Assembly: GCA_016860845.1 (NCBI GenBank)
Contig: BOKF01000006.1
Coordinates: forward strand, 263,983 to 327,982
DNA: 64,000 bases
Source of the DNA: Chloroflexota bacterium
GTDB lineage: Bacteria > Chloroflexota > Anaerolineae > 4572-78 > J111
Reading direction: 5' to 3'
The position numbers and the translations under genes were made by a program. The notes below the pieces were generated by a model that saw only the letters and a program-made list of their open reading frames with translations, was not told the DNA's origin and ran no database searches. Below, in pieces: positions 17,001-25,746 of the stretch (position 1 is the stretch's first letter; each line of letters opens with the position of its first letter).

Positions 17001-20000
17001 CGATATTGTGTTTGGCGGCAGTGGCGCCGTTAGAAACCTCACGATTACCCCAGCGGCGAATAAATATGGCAGCGCTATGGTCACAATAACCGTCAGCGAC
17101 GGAGTATTGATCGCCCGTGACAGCTTCACTCTAACGGTCAGCCCGGTCAACGACGCGCCGACCCTCTCCGATATTAGCAACCAGACCACCAATGAAGATG
17201 TGGCTGCCGGCCCGATCAGTTTCACCATCGGCGACGTCGAGACACCCGCCGGGAGTTTGAGCGTGTCCGCCTCCTCTTCCAATCTGGCCCTGGCGCCACT
17301 GGCCAACATCGTCTTTGGCGGCAGTGGGGCCAACCGAAGCGTTACGATCACCCCCGTGTCGAATATGTCTGGCAGCGCTACGATCACTATGACCGTCAGT
17401 GATGGAGTATTGACCGCCGGCGACAGCTTCACCCTGACGGTCAACCCGATTAATGATGCACCGACCATCTCTGATATTGCCAACCAGACCACCAATGAAG
17501 ATGTGGCTGCCGGCCCGATCAGCTTTACCGTGGGCGATGTCGAGACACCCGCTGAGAGTTTGAGCCTGAGCGCCTCCTCTTCAAATCTGACCCTGGCGCC
17601 GCTGGCCAACATCGTCTTTGGCGGTAGTGGAACCAACCGAACCGTCACTATCATCCCGGCGGCGAACATGTCTGGCAGCGCCGTTGTCACTGTGACAGTT
17701 GGCGACGGCCTTGACACAACCAGCGCCAGCTTCACCCTGACGGTCGACCCCGTGAACGACGCGCCAACCATCTCCGATATTAGCAACCATATCACGAATG
17801 AAGATGTGGCTGCCGGCCCGATCAGCTTCACCGTAAGTGATGTCGAGACGCCCGTCGGGAGTTTGAACTTATCCGCCGATTCATCTGATCATGGTTTAGT
17901 ACCTCCAGCCACCATCGTCTTTAGCGGCAGTGGAGCCAACCGAAACGTTACGATCACCCCGGCGGCGAACATGTCCGGCAGCGTCATGATCACGATGACG
18001 GTCAGCGATGGAAGCGCCGCCGCCTCAGCTAGCTTCATTCTTACGGTCAGCCCGGTCAACGACGCGCCGACCATCTCCGACGTCGCCAATCAAACGACTA
18101 ATGAAGATGTGGCTACCGGCCCGATCAGCTTCACCGTGGGCGATGTCGAGACACCCGCTGAGAGCTTAATCCTCACGGTCGATTCGTTCGATTTAAGCCT
18201 GGTTCCAACTGAAAATATCGTCCTGGGTGGCAGCGGGGCCAATCGTACCGTTATGATTACTCCGGCCGCAAATGCCTACGGTAGTGTAACCATCAGGATC
18301 ACGGTCGGTGATGGACAAAACACGACCAGTGACACTTTTGTGCTGACCATTAACTCAATCAACGATCCGCCGGTTATCTCCAACATTCCCGACCAGACCA
18401 CGAATGAAGACGTGGCTGCCGGCCTGATCAGCTTTACTATCGGGGACATAGAAACAGACCCGGACAGTCTGGTTCTAACCGGAAGTTCCTCCAATCCTAC
18501 TCTTATCCCGAACCCCAATATTGTGTTCAGCGGCAACGGCGCGACTCGCCGGGTGACCATCACCCCGGCGGTGAATAAGTACGGCAGCGCCACCCTTACC
18601 ATCACAGTTAACGACGGCACGGATTCGGCCTTCGACACCTTTGTTTTGACCGTAAGTTCGATCAATGACGCGCCGACCATCTCAGATATTGCTGATCAAA
18701 CGACCAATGAGGATGCGGCTGCCGGCCCGATCAGCTTTACGGTTGGGGACGCGGAAACGGCGGCCAGCAGTTTGATCCTCAGCGCCTCATCTTCAAACTT
18801 GACCCTGGCGCCACCCGGCAACATTGTCTTTGGCGGCAGCGGAGCCGATCGCACTGTAACTATCACCCCGGCTGCAAACATGTTTGGCAATGCCGTTATT
18901 ACAGTGACCATCAGTGATGGCTTACTTTCCACCAGCGATAGCTTTACCTTAACCGTCAATTCAATCAACGATGCGCCGACCCTCTCTAACATCACCAATC
19001 AACTCACTAACGAAGATATCCCGCTTGGTCCGATCAGCTTCGCTATCGGCGATACAGAGACACCGGTTGAGAGTCTGACCCTAAGCGCCAATTCATCTGA
19101 TCCAGTCCTGGTACCGGCGGCCAATATCCTCTTTGGTGGCAGTGGAGCCAACCGCACCTTAACGATCACCCCAGCGGCAAACAAGTACGGCAGCACCACG
19201 ATCACCCTAACGGTCGGGGATGGCCAGAACACAACCAGCGACACCTTTGTCCTATCGGTGCTCTCAGTTAATGACCCGCCGATCATTTCGGCGATCTCAG
19301 ATCAAACGACCATGTTCAATGCCCCGGCCGGACCTATTAGCTTTACCGTGAGTGATGTGGAGACGCCGGCTAGCAGCTTGATCCTGTCCGGCAGTTCATC
19401 CAATCCGGCCCTGGTTACAATAGCCAACATCGTGCTTGGTGGCGGCGGAGCCAGCCGGACGGTCACCGTCAGGCCAACAACAGATCTGTCCGGTACCGCC
19501 GTGATTACCCTTACGGTTAGCGACGGAACAGCTTTGACTACAGAAGTTTTCAGCTTGACGATCAACCCACCCTGGACCGACAGCGATGGCGATGGAATTC
19601 CTGATATCGAAGAGGGTACAGGTGATTCCGATCATGATGGCACGCCTGACTACCTCGACCATGATAGTGATGGCGACAGTATCCCCGACATCGTAGAAGG
19701 CACTGCTGACCCTGATGGTGACGGCGTCCCCAATTATCTTGACCATGATAGCGACGGCGATGGTATCCCTGACGCTGTAGAGGGCACCGATGACTCTGAT
19801 GGTGACGGCGTTCCCGATTACCTGGACAGTAATATTCCGCTGACTATCAGCGCCGTCAACCCTGCCTGGGTTAGCAACCAAGTGGCGGCAACCCTGACTC
19901 TTACCGGAACCGGCTATCTGTCTCCTACCCAGGTTAAAGTGGGCATGCTCGCCTTGACCGACGTCACCTTTGTCAGCACCCAAACGCTGCGCGCTGTTCT

Positions 20001-20751
20001 GCCGGAAGATCTGGTACCAGGTCTGTACGATATCACCGTGATCAGGTCGGACGGCGAAAGCTATACTAAGTCCTACGCGCTCACTGTAGGTACCTTGCCG
20101 GCGGTAGACCTGGTAGCCATCGATCCAATGAGCGCCACCGCAGGCACTACGGTCACCGTAACCCTCATCGGAAACAACTTTGTGCCGATCACCCAGGTTA
20201 AACTCGGCCAGCAAACCCTCACAGAGGTCACTTTTGTGTCAGTCCAGATGTTAAAGGGGGTCATACCGGCCAACCTGGCTCCTGGATTCTACGACGTGAG
20301 GGTTATCAACCCGGACAGCCAAACTGACACTTTGCCGCAGGCCTTCAAGATCGAAACACGGGTCGCCATACAATCCATCTTCCTACCTCTTATTATCAAA
20401 GAAAGCGGCTCGGTCGGTGAGCCTGACCTGGTCATCGAACAAATAAAGGCCACGGCCAACGGGGTGCAGGTGGTAATCAAAAATACCGGCAATGGCCCGG
20501 TGACCAGCGAGCAGGAATTCTGGGTAGATGTTTATATTAACCCGACCAAAGCGCCGGTCAATGTTAATGAAGTCTGGCAAAAAGTGTCGTCTCAGGGCAT
20601 GGTGTGGGGTGTGACCGCTGTCGCCCTGCCTTTAGACCTGGGTGAGAACCTGGTCTTAACCAGAGGGGGGGCTACTGGCCTACGTCAGCCATGTGATTAC
20701 TCCAATTGCCAGGGGTACAGCTACCTATGCTCAGGTCGACTCGGCTCATAG
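14077..20751 (+). pseudogene. Giant secreted SBBP/Ig-like repeat protein, 3' end broken by frameshift and IS607 element
   Basis: 2,224 codons from ATG 14077 (AGGGG nine bases upstream). Order: signal peptide/anchor (~residues 22-40), DUF7948-like domain ([18 protein letters not shown], ~60-270), seven SBBP propeller repeats marked by LxYSTYLGG (~275-720), eleven cadherin/Ig-like repeats of ~100 residues (NDAPTISDI...[13 protein letters not shown]), a thrombospondin type-3-like calcium block (DSDGDGIPD repeats), two IPT/TIG domains, FLPLIIK and a CARDB-like domain. A G7 run at 20665-20671 shifts the frame. In the +1 frame the natural end [12 protein letters not shown] continues to 20755, where the mobile element begins. 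The rest of the coding sequence resumes at 22353. Probably an adhesin/surface protein. Confidence 0.85.
16243..19569 (+). repeat. Eleven tandem ~300-bp coding repeats (cadherin/Ig-like)
   Basis: Each unit begins NDxPxISxI, continues TNED-x-x-x-GPISF and [GSD]DxET, has a GGSG mid-motif, and ends FxLTVNxx. Units 4 to 7 are the most alike, pointing to recent duplication. Repeat number may vary between strains. Confidence 0.85.
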
Positions 20752-20797
20752 TTACTAAAAGTATAGACAAATGTTACAACGCCTAAACAATCAGTTT

Positions 20798-22030
20798 TTA
20801 TGCGGGAGTAAGCCGCAAGGGGCGAACTACCACGCCCTCTATCCCGTGGGCAAAAGCCGCCGGGACTGCCTTTCTAATCAAATTGTAAGCCGCATTGACA
20901 TCGGCGTGAATGGTCCGACCATCCGCCGCTCGAAACAGGCTGCGGGTAATGCGTTTACCCAGGTAGACCACCTGCTTGCCGATGGCTTCCAGATCAAGGA
21001 AGGAACATTTGCTTGTGTAACTCTCTTCCTGGTAGATGACCTGGAGGCCCTGCAACCGGGCTTTGTAGGTGACCATCTGGATAAAACGAGCATGAGGAAG
21101 CTGAACAAAGTTCTGGTTGTTCCGATTGCCCAGGTTAGCCTCTTGTTTCCAGTTGTCATTTTTACCAATGACGAGTGTCCCGATCCCTTCAGCTATCAAC
21201 CTGTCAACAAGCTGTTTGCTGGCGACGTGCAGGTAATGGTTGATACGCCCGTCACGGATACGCCCCAGGCGGTGGATTCGGGCAGAGGTATGGCGGTTGG
21301 CTGGAAGCCGGCTTTGCAGGTCAGCTTTACGTTTGTTGTAGAACTGATTAAGCGCTTTGAGCGGGCGACCGTTAATAATGAAAGGCTGAAAGCCGGGTTT
21401 ATTTGCAGCTATCGTCGCCAAAGCGTCCACGCCTATATCCAGCCCGGCTACAAAAGTCGGGTTGAGGGTGGGGTTGGGTTGTACCTGTATCAGATAAACG
21501 ACTTCCACCACGTAATAGCCCTGACGCGGCACCATTCGTACCTGCCGAACATGGCAGCGGGTGGTGGGGATACGAATGTCCAAGCCGGAAGGGACAATCA
21601 CTCCTTCAGCCAAGGCAGTACGGCTAATCGCCTGGTCGGTATAAGTCAGGACACATCGCCCCGCCTGTTTAGGTTTATAGCCGGGGATACGAGGCGGCCC
21701 CAGAAAACGAGCGGAGTCTTGTCGGTAGGCTTTGCGAGCTTCCCGAAAGGCAGTCCATGCGCGGGCCACCTGCAAGACCGTTTGCTGGCTCACCTTCTGC
21801 GGCAAAGACAGAAAGGCGTCCGACTTTTTGACTCGGTGGTAAAGGGTTTCGTAAGAGAGAATATGGCCGGTCGCAAAGAAGTGCTGGCGGACTTCGTAAT
21901 TCGCGAAGTTGTAGAGGTTCTTGGAAGCAAAAGCCGCCGCATCTATGGCCTCGTAACGCGGGTCAGCCGGGCAGATGCGATGCTGCTCCACCAGCCGGAC
22001 GGTATTTTCAGGCAGAATGGTTTTCTTCAT
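20798..22030 (-). CDS. tnpB: TnpB RNA-guided nuclease, IS607-linked, atypical active site
   Basis: 410 residues from ATG 22030. The first RuvC aspartate is in FVAGLDIGVDALATIA (~residue 200), and the third RuvC motif is present as HADVNAAYNL near the C-terminus. The usual second motif (I-x-[IV]-E-[DN]-L) reads GTLVIGKNDNWKQEANLG, so the canonical glutamate position is not Glu; the Glu in KQEANLG may substitute. The zinc finger is reduced to one cysteine (SYTSKCSFLD) with no CxxC pairs. TnpB cleaves DNA guided by an RNA from the element's right end, which would read out past 20756 into the SBBP gene. Confidence 0.85.
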   Translation of the reverse strand: MKKTILPENTVRLVEQHRICPADPRYEAIDAAAFASKNLYNFANYEVRQHFFATGHILSYETLYHRVKKSDAFLSLPQKVSQQTVLQVARAWTAFREARKAYRQDSARFLGPPRIPGYKPKQAGRCVLTYTDQAISRTALAEGVIVPSGLDIRIPTTRCHVRQVRMVPRQGYYVVEVVYLIQVQPNPTLNPTFVAGLDIGVDALATIAANKPGFQPFIINGRPLKALNQFYNKRKADLQSRLPANRHTSARIHRLGRIRDGRINHYLHVASKQLVDRLIAEGIGTLVIGKNDNWKQEANLGNRNNQNFVQLPHARFIQMVTYKARLQGLQVIYQEESYTSKCSFLDLEAIGKQVVYLGKRITRSLFRAADGRTIHADVNAAYNLIRKAVPAAFAHGIEGVVVRPLRLTPA

Positions 22031-22070
22031 CGTCTCGTAGTTCCGCCATAATCCGTTTTGCGTTTGCAGG

Positions 22071-22274
22071 CTATTGACTATACAGCCGGGCGCAGAAAGA
22101 GGTGATAATACTGACAAAATCCTGGATCAAGTCTTCTTTATTGTTTTGAGCCTGATTGATGACTTCAATCCGCCGGTCCGACGTTGGCTCGGTAGCCCGA
22201 ACTTCTGCCCGCTTGAAACCAGCGCCAAGCAGTGTGGTAGGAAACGAGCATAAATACTCAATTCTATAGAACAC
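22071..22274 (-). pseudogene. tnpA: IS607-family serine recombinase (TnpA) C-terminal remnant
   Basis: The segment NKEDLIQDFVSIITSFCARLYSQ matches the E-[DE]-L-[VI]-x-D-[FL]-x-x-I-[IV]-T-x-F-x-x-R-L-Y-G C-terminus of IS607-type serine resolvases. The catalytic N-terminal domain is gone: only ~78 bases remain before the element end. The frame breaks after RLYSQ. The element is therefore non-autonomous. Confidence 0.65.
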
Positions 22275-22352
22275 ATGTACTACAAAATCAAATTCTTGTC
22301 AAACATAGACAGCATATGTTAATAAACCGTTACAAACTGAGTGGTTACATTC

Positions 22353-22517
22353 GCTACTCGCACCAACTTTGGCGGGGTCATGGAAAGTCACGAAAAAACT
22401 GGAGCGGCTTACAACAACATCAGCGGTCCAATCATTACCTCCGCCAATACATCATTGGGGGAATCTTCAGCCAACAGCACCGCCGGCATCGAACACAACC
22501 TGCCGCCCCGGCCATGA
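22353..22517 (+). pseudogene. Detached 3' end of the giant SBBP gene
   Basis: The frame reads ATRTNFGGVMESHEKTGAAY, then NNISGPIITSANTSLGESS, and ends NLPPRP at TGA 22515-22517. Joined to ...[11 protein letters not shown] upstream of the element, it restores the end expected for this CARDB-like secreted protein type. A rescued product would need both excision and repair of the G7 frameshift. Confidence 0.75.
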
Positions 22518-22539
22518 GTATTATTTTGGAGGCTTATCA

Positions 22540-23139
22540 ATGAGTGCATCTATCGTTAGACCTAATTCACCCCGCATCATTATACCGGCGCCCTGGCTCA
22601 AGGAGCGGGACGAGCAAAGAAAAAGAAAGCGTAGAAGATCAACCGGTCTTTCTGCTTTCACCGCCTCAATTAAGGCCAGCCTGGTTGGGGCCGTGGGCAT
22701 GTTTATCTTGTTTCTGGCGGGCCTGATCCCGTTCGAATTTCTGGCCTTGCTGGTGATCCCTGGCTTTATTGTGCTTTTCCTATCGGTCGGAATGTTGGCC
22801 GGTATCTTTGCTGAGAACATTATAAAAGACTACCGGCAGGCTGGCGAGGTGGGTTGGATGGCCGGCTTCTGGACTGGAGTTCATGGCGGCAACATGGCTA
22901 TGATGATGGCTGCCACCGGAATTTACATGAACGATTTCGGCCAAAATGTAGTTAACCAGCTCACAGTTGAGCAACTGGAGAGCCTCGCTGCTTTTGGATT
23001 TGATCAAAGCGCGCTTGCTTTAACCGCGCGTGTGTTGGGCGCGTTGTGTGTCTACGGCATTATTGGCGGCCTGATCGCTGCGCTCTTTGGCACAATAGGC
23101 GGTATGCTGTATCTCGCGTTAACCACCACCGAAAATTAA
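22540..23139 (+). CDS. Membrane protein, possible first gene of the leader cluster
   Basis: 199 residues from ATG 22540 (TTGGAGG, seven-base spacing). A basic cytosolic N-terminus (KERDEQRKRKRRR) is followed by about four hydrophobic segments: ~48-68, ~70-90, ~105-130, and ~165-195 with a glycine-rich ending (GIIGGLIAALFGTIGG). It lacks the MSC leader. No family recognised. The position directly before the cluster suggests a membrane platform, which is inference. Confidence 0.65.
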   Translation: MSASIVRPNSPRIIIPAPWLKERDEQRKRKRRRSTGLSAFTASIKASLVGAVGMFILFLAGLIPFEFLALLVIPGFIVLFLSVGMLAGIFAENIIKDYRQAGEVGWMAGFWTGVHGGNMAMMMAATGIYMNDFGQNVVNQLTVEQLESLAAFGFDQSALALTARVLGALCVYGIIGGLIAALFGTIGGMLYLALTTTEN

Positions 23140-23237
23140 CGACGAAAACACCTTATTGATACCTCGCCGTACAGCCTAACCTGCCTATAGCAGTTGGTAT
23201 AGATTAGGGAAGTTAGTAAGCAGGAGAGAAACCAGAT

Positions 23238-23702
23238 ATGGATGCTACTGATGTCATTGAAATTGTAACGAATAAATTAGACCGGCTGGCTGCAACCGGT
23301 CAACTAGCCGGGTTAGGATATGCCCCCCTGGATGTCATCACCAGGGACAATGCCGGCGTGCTGCATGTACAGCCTTTTCCCAGGGCTCATCTCGAAGAGG
23401 TGATGGACTATCTGATGTTTTACCTCCAGGAAAAACGAATGAATGTGCGGGAGGTATTCCTGGTGACCGACTGCTATACTGACCCAACCCTGGGCACCAC
23501 CTTATCCGACGTGGTGGTCATTGTCCATTGTCGAGCAGATAACAAGGTTAGGATCGGCCTTATTGAGTACGATCCGCGTTCAAATCCGCTGCTTAGAAAA
23601 GAGGTGAATTGGACCAACCCACACTGGTACCAACACATGTCGACCCTGGGACAGACCCTAAGCCGGCAACTTGGCGAGAACGCGCCGGAGACGGTCGGTT
23701 AA
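23238..23702 (+). CDS. Hypothetical alpha/beta protein
   Basis: 154 residues from ATG 23238 with GGAGAG upstream. Predicted strands such as REVFLVTDCYT, SDVVVIVHCRAD and VRIGLIEYDP alternate with helices. It is soluble, without leader, signal or membrane segment. It ends 34 bases before the first leader gene and is probably cotranscribed. No catalytic motif recognised. Confidence 0.6.
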   Translation: MDATDVIEIVTNKLDRLAATGQLAGLGYAPLDVITRDNAGVLHVQPFPRAHLEEVMDYLMFYLQEKRMNVREVFLVTDCYTDPTLGTTLSDVVVIVHCRADNKVRIGLIEYDPRSNPLLRKEVNWTNPHWYQHMSTLGQTLSRQLGENAPETVG

Positions 23703-23736
23703 AGCTCACCAGATTCCCAGGCAGAAAGGTAACAAG

Positions 23737-24933
23737 ATGTCTTGCGAAACCCATCAAAACGCTATCGCCGCCGTTGCTGGTTCCAGTAGTGGTATTCCAA
23801 AGTCGGCCAGTAAATTTGCGAATTACTCCGGCAAGATATTAGTACCCGCTCTCGTTGTCGGCGGCGGCGCCGCCCTAGCCGGTGGAATCTATGGCATCAA
23901 GGTGGCGATAAAAAAAATCAAAGAGGCCAGAGAGAAGGAAGCGGCTGAAAAGATTCAGCGGGCCCGTCAACGGGTGGCCACTATTAAAGACCCTGCCCGC
24001 AAACAGGTGGCTTTTGACATTCAAAGCAAGTACATCGGTGCCGGTATCTTTCGCGAAGGCCTGGAGGAAGTTCTTGACGCCCCGGAGTATACCCGGTTAG
24101 GTAGAAAGACCTGGTTGGTGAGCGGGGGCAATGGGTCGGCCATTGTAGATGACCTGGGCGATGGGACGTACGTCCTTCGCGGAATTGGTATCACCATAGG
24201 CAGCGAATGGGAACTGCGCAACGGCCTGGCGGCTTATTCATTTCGCCATCCGGATTTGGCCAAGAAAGCGGCCGCAGCCCTGGCGCCAAAACTACAACCT
24301 GGGCCAGAAGCAAATGAAGAGCAAGGAACCCGGTTTACCAAAACAGTGAAGGCTGTCGAGCGGACAGCGGATACCGCCAGGCAATGGGTCGTTGACAACC
24401 AGGAAGAAATTATAGCTGTCGCAGGTAACGGCTTGAAAGCGGCAAAACTTATTGGCGGGCTATATCTAACTGCATCTAAGCATGGCGGGGTTCAAAAAAT
24501 ACCGGTCATGACCCAACTCACCTACTTGCACAGCGCCGGGAATCTCGTCTCTAGTACCTATAGCACGACCAAAAAAGCCCAGGCAATGAAGCTGGAAGCC
24601 GCTCATATTATCGAAGCTATCAGGTCGCCAGAATACGCTCAGGCAGCTGCTGCCTTGCAAAAGCAATATAACGGCGTTCGGGTATCACAACAAAGCCTTG
24701 AAGGTTTGATGCAGGCAAGGTCTTATCCCATCATTGACGGCGCCTACAAAGTGCAGGGAAATCTGGGCCTCATTTATTACGATGAAGCGAGCAAAGATGG
24801 GCGGGTCACGATCCAACGGGTTGTCCCCGCCCCTGGCAAAGAGATTCAGCTTCATCGAGGGCTGAAGGCCCTCAAAGAAACGGAAAGAGAGATTAATCAG
24901 GCAGCTCAGAAAGTTCCTGTTGGAATTAGCTGA
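23737..24933 (+). CDS. MSC-leader protein 1, membrane anchored
   Basis: 398 residues from ATG 23737 (AAAGGT upstream). Leader: MSCETHQNAIAA, then GIPKSASK (residues 1-27). One TM segment (~35-57, VPALVVGGGAALAGGIYG) is followed by a Lys/Glu-rich helix, perhaps coiled coil (KKIKEAREKEAAEKIQRAR). The body has two similar stretches, around 105-175 (APEYTRLGRKTWLV, YVLRGIG) and ~290-380 (SPEYAQAAAALQ, YKVQGNLGLIYY), that may be an internal duplication. Unknown function. It ends 16 bases before the GTG of the kinase-like gene. Confidence 0.7.
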   Translation: MSCETHQNAIAAVAGSSSGIPKSASKFANYSGKILVPALVVGGGAALAGGIYGIKVAIKKIKEAREKEAAEKIQRARQRVATIKDPARKQVAFDIQSKYIGAGIFREGLEEVLDAPEYTRLGRKTWLVSGGNGSAIVDDLGDGTYVLRGIGITIGSEWELRNGLAAYSFRHPDLAKKAAAALAPKLQPGPEANEEQGTRFTKTVKAVERTADTARQWVVDNQEEIIAVAGNGLKAAKLIGGLYLTASKHGGVQKIPVMTQLTYLHSAGNLVSSTYSTTKKAQAMKLEAAHIIEAIRSPEYAQAAAALQKQYNGVRVSQQSLEGLMQARSYPIIDGAYKVQGNLGLIYYDEASKDGRVTIQRVVPAPGKEIQLHRGLKALKETEREINQAAQKVPVGIS

Positions 24934-24949
24934 AGCGGTGGATCAAACA

Positions 24950-25687
24950 GTGAGCTGCGACACAAACAATCGGGCTGCGGCCAACGCGGCAACTATCAAT
25001 GGTGTTACAAAGTTCGCTAGCAAACGTGCTTCGTATACGGATGGCAAACAAGAAGTCAACGCCGCGAGAAAAAAGGACAGAGGGACATACCAGTCAAGGC
25101 AGTCTAAGACAATGCAGATAATTCCGAAACAATCAGTCTGGAAAATTGGTCAAATTAATTGGAGGCGGCGAAAAATCATTGGTGGCGGCGGCTTTGCTCT
25201 GGTCTACCAGGTCGCCCCGGGTGTTGTAGCCAAGATCGGGCAAATCGGTCAAAAAGAGGTCGAGGCGCAGCGCCATTTCGCGCGGCAACAGCAAGCCTTA
25301 CCAGTTTTGGATTACCAAGTAGAAGTAGAACTGCCGGCCAGGGTTAGTCGAGAAGTTTGTCCTTTACACGGTCCCCGGAAAAAGATTTTGCCGGAGGACG
25401 GCTACGTCTGTACATGTAACTTCCCGCAAGCTGTCTTACTGATGCCGTTAGCGGAAAGCATTGAAGGGGTCAGTAGCGACGAGATCAGAGCATTTTTGAT
25501 GGGATTTTCTAGAGATTGCGAGCGGCAACGAGGGCACTACTGGGACGCCCGACCGGCCAATGTGGCTCGCTACCAGGGGCGGCTGATCGCGCTGGATTTT
25601 GGTGAAGAAGAAGGGGTTTCCGACCATGTTCCGCCAGGTTGGCAACCGCTAAGTATGATGACGACACCTAAACAAAGCGCCCCATGA
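24950..25687 (+). CDS. MSC-leader protein 2, protein-kinase-fold
   Basis: 245 residues from GTG 24950. The leader VSCDTNNRAAAN with GVTKFASK occupies residues 1-27. Kinase-like marks follow: a glycine-rich loop GGGGFALVYQV (~77), an alanine-lysine strand GVVAKIG, a catalytic-loop equivalent HYWDARPANV (Asp and Asn in the HxDxxxxN spacing, with Tyr-Trp ahead of Asp) and a metal-loop ALDFGEEE. A Cys/His insertion (CPLHG...CTC, ~145-165) could bind a metal. The fold resembles compact RIO/APH-like kinases. The target is unknown. The stop overlaps the upstream extension of the helicase frame. Confidence 0.65.
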   Translation: MSCDTNNRAAANAATINGVTKFASKRASYTDGKQEVNAARKKDRGTYQSRQSKTMQIIPKQSVWKIGQINWRRRKIIGGGGFALVYQVAPGVVAKIGQIGQKEVEAQRHFARQQQALPVLDYQVEVELPARVSREVCPLHGPRKKILPEDGYVCTCNFPQAVLLMPLAESIEGVSSDEIRAFLMGFSRDCERQRGHYWDARPANVARYQGRLIALDFGEEEGVSDHVPPGWQPLSMMTTPKQSAP

Positions 25688-25746
25688 GCGATTATGGTTC
25701 AAATAATTACTCCAAACAATCAAATAGCATTTGCGGAGGCGACACT

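Larger units (their letters stand above)
20756..22352 (-). mobile_element. IS607-type element inserted in the SBBP gene
   Basis: The host gene reads ...AHSY up to GTTAC (20751-20755) and resumes ATRTNFGGVMESHE from 22353, which fixes the element ends to within a few bases. It carries tnpB and the C-terminal remnant of a serine-recombinase tnpA, both on the minus strand. No target duplication is visible, as expected for IS607 or IS605 mechanisms. Confidence 0.75.

Noticed and set aside
16341..19286. Long minus-strand open frames opposite the Ig-like repeats
   Set aside because: They mirror the plus-strand repeat period and GC bias, lack ribosome sites and recognisable domains, and are explained by the strong plus-strand coding repeat.
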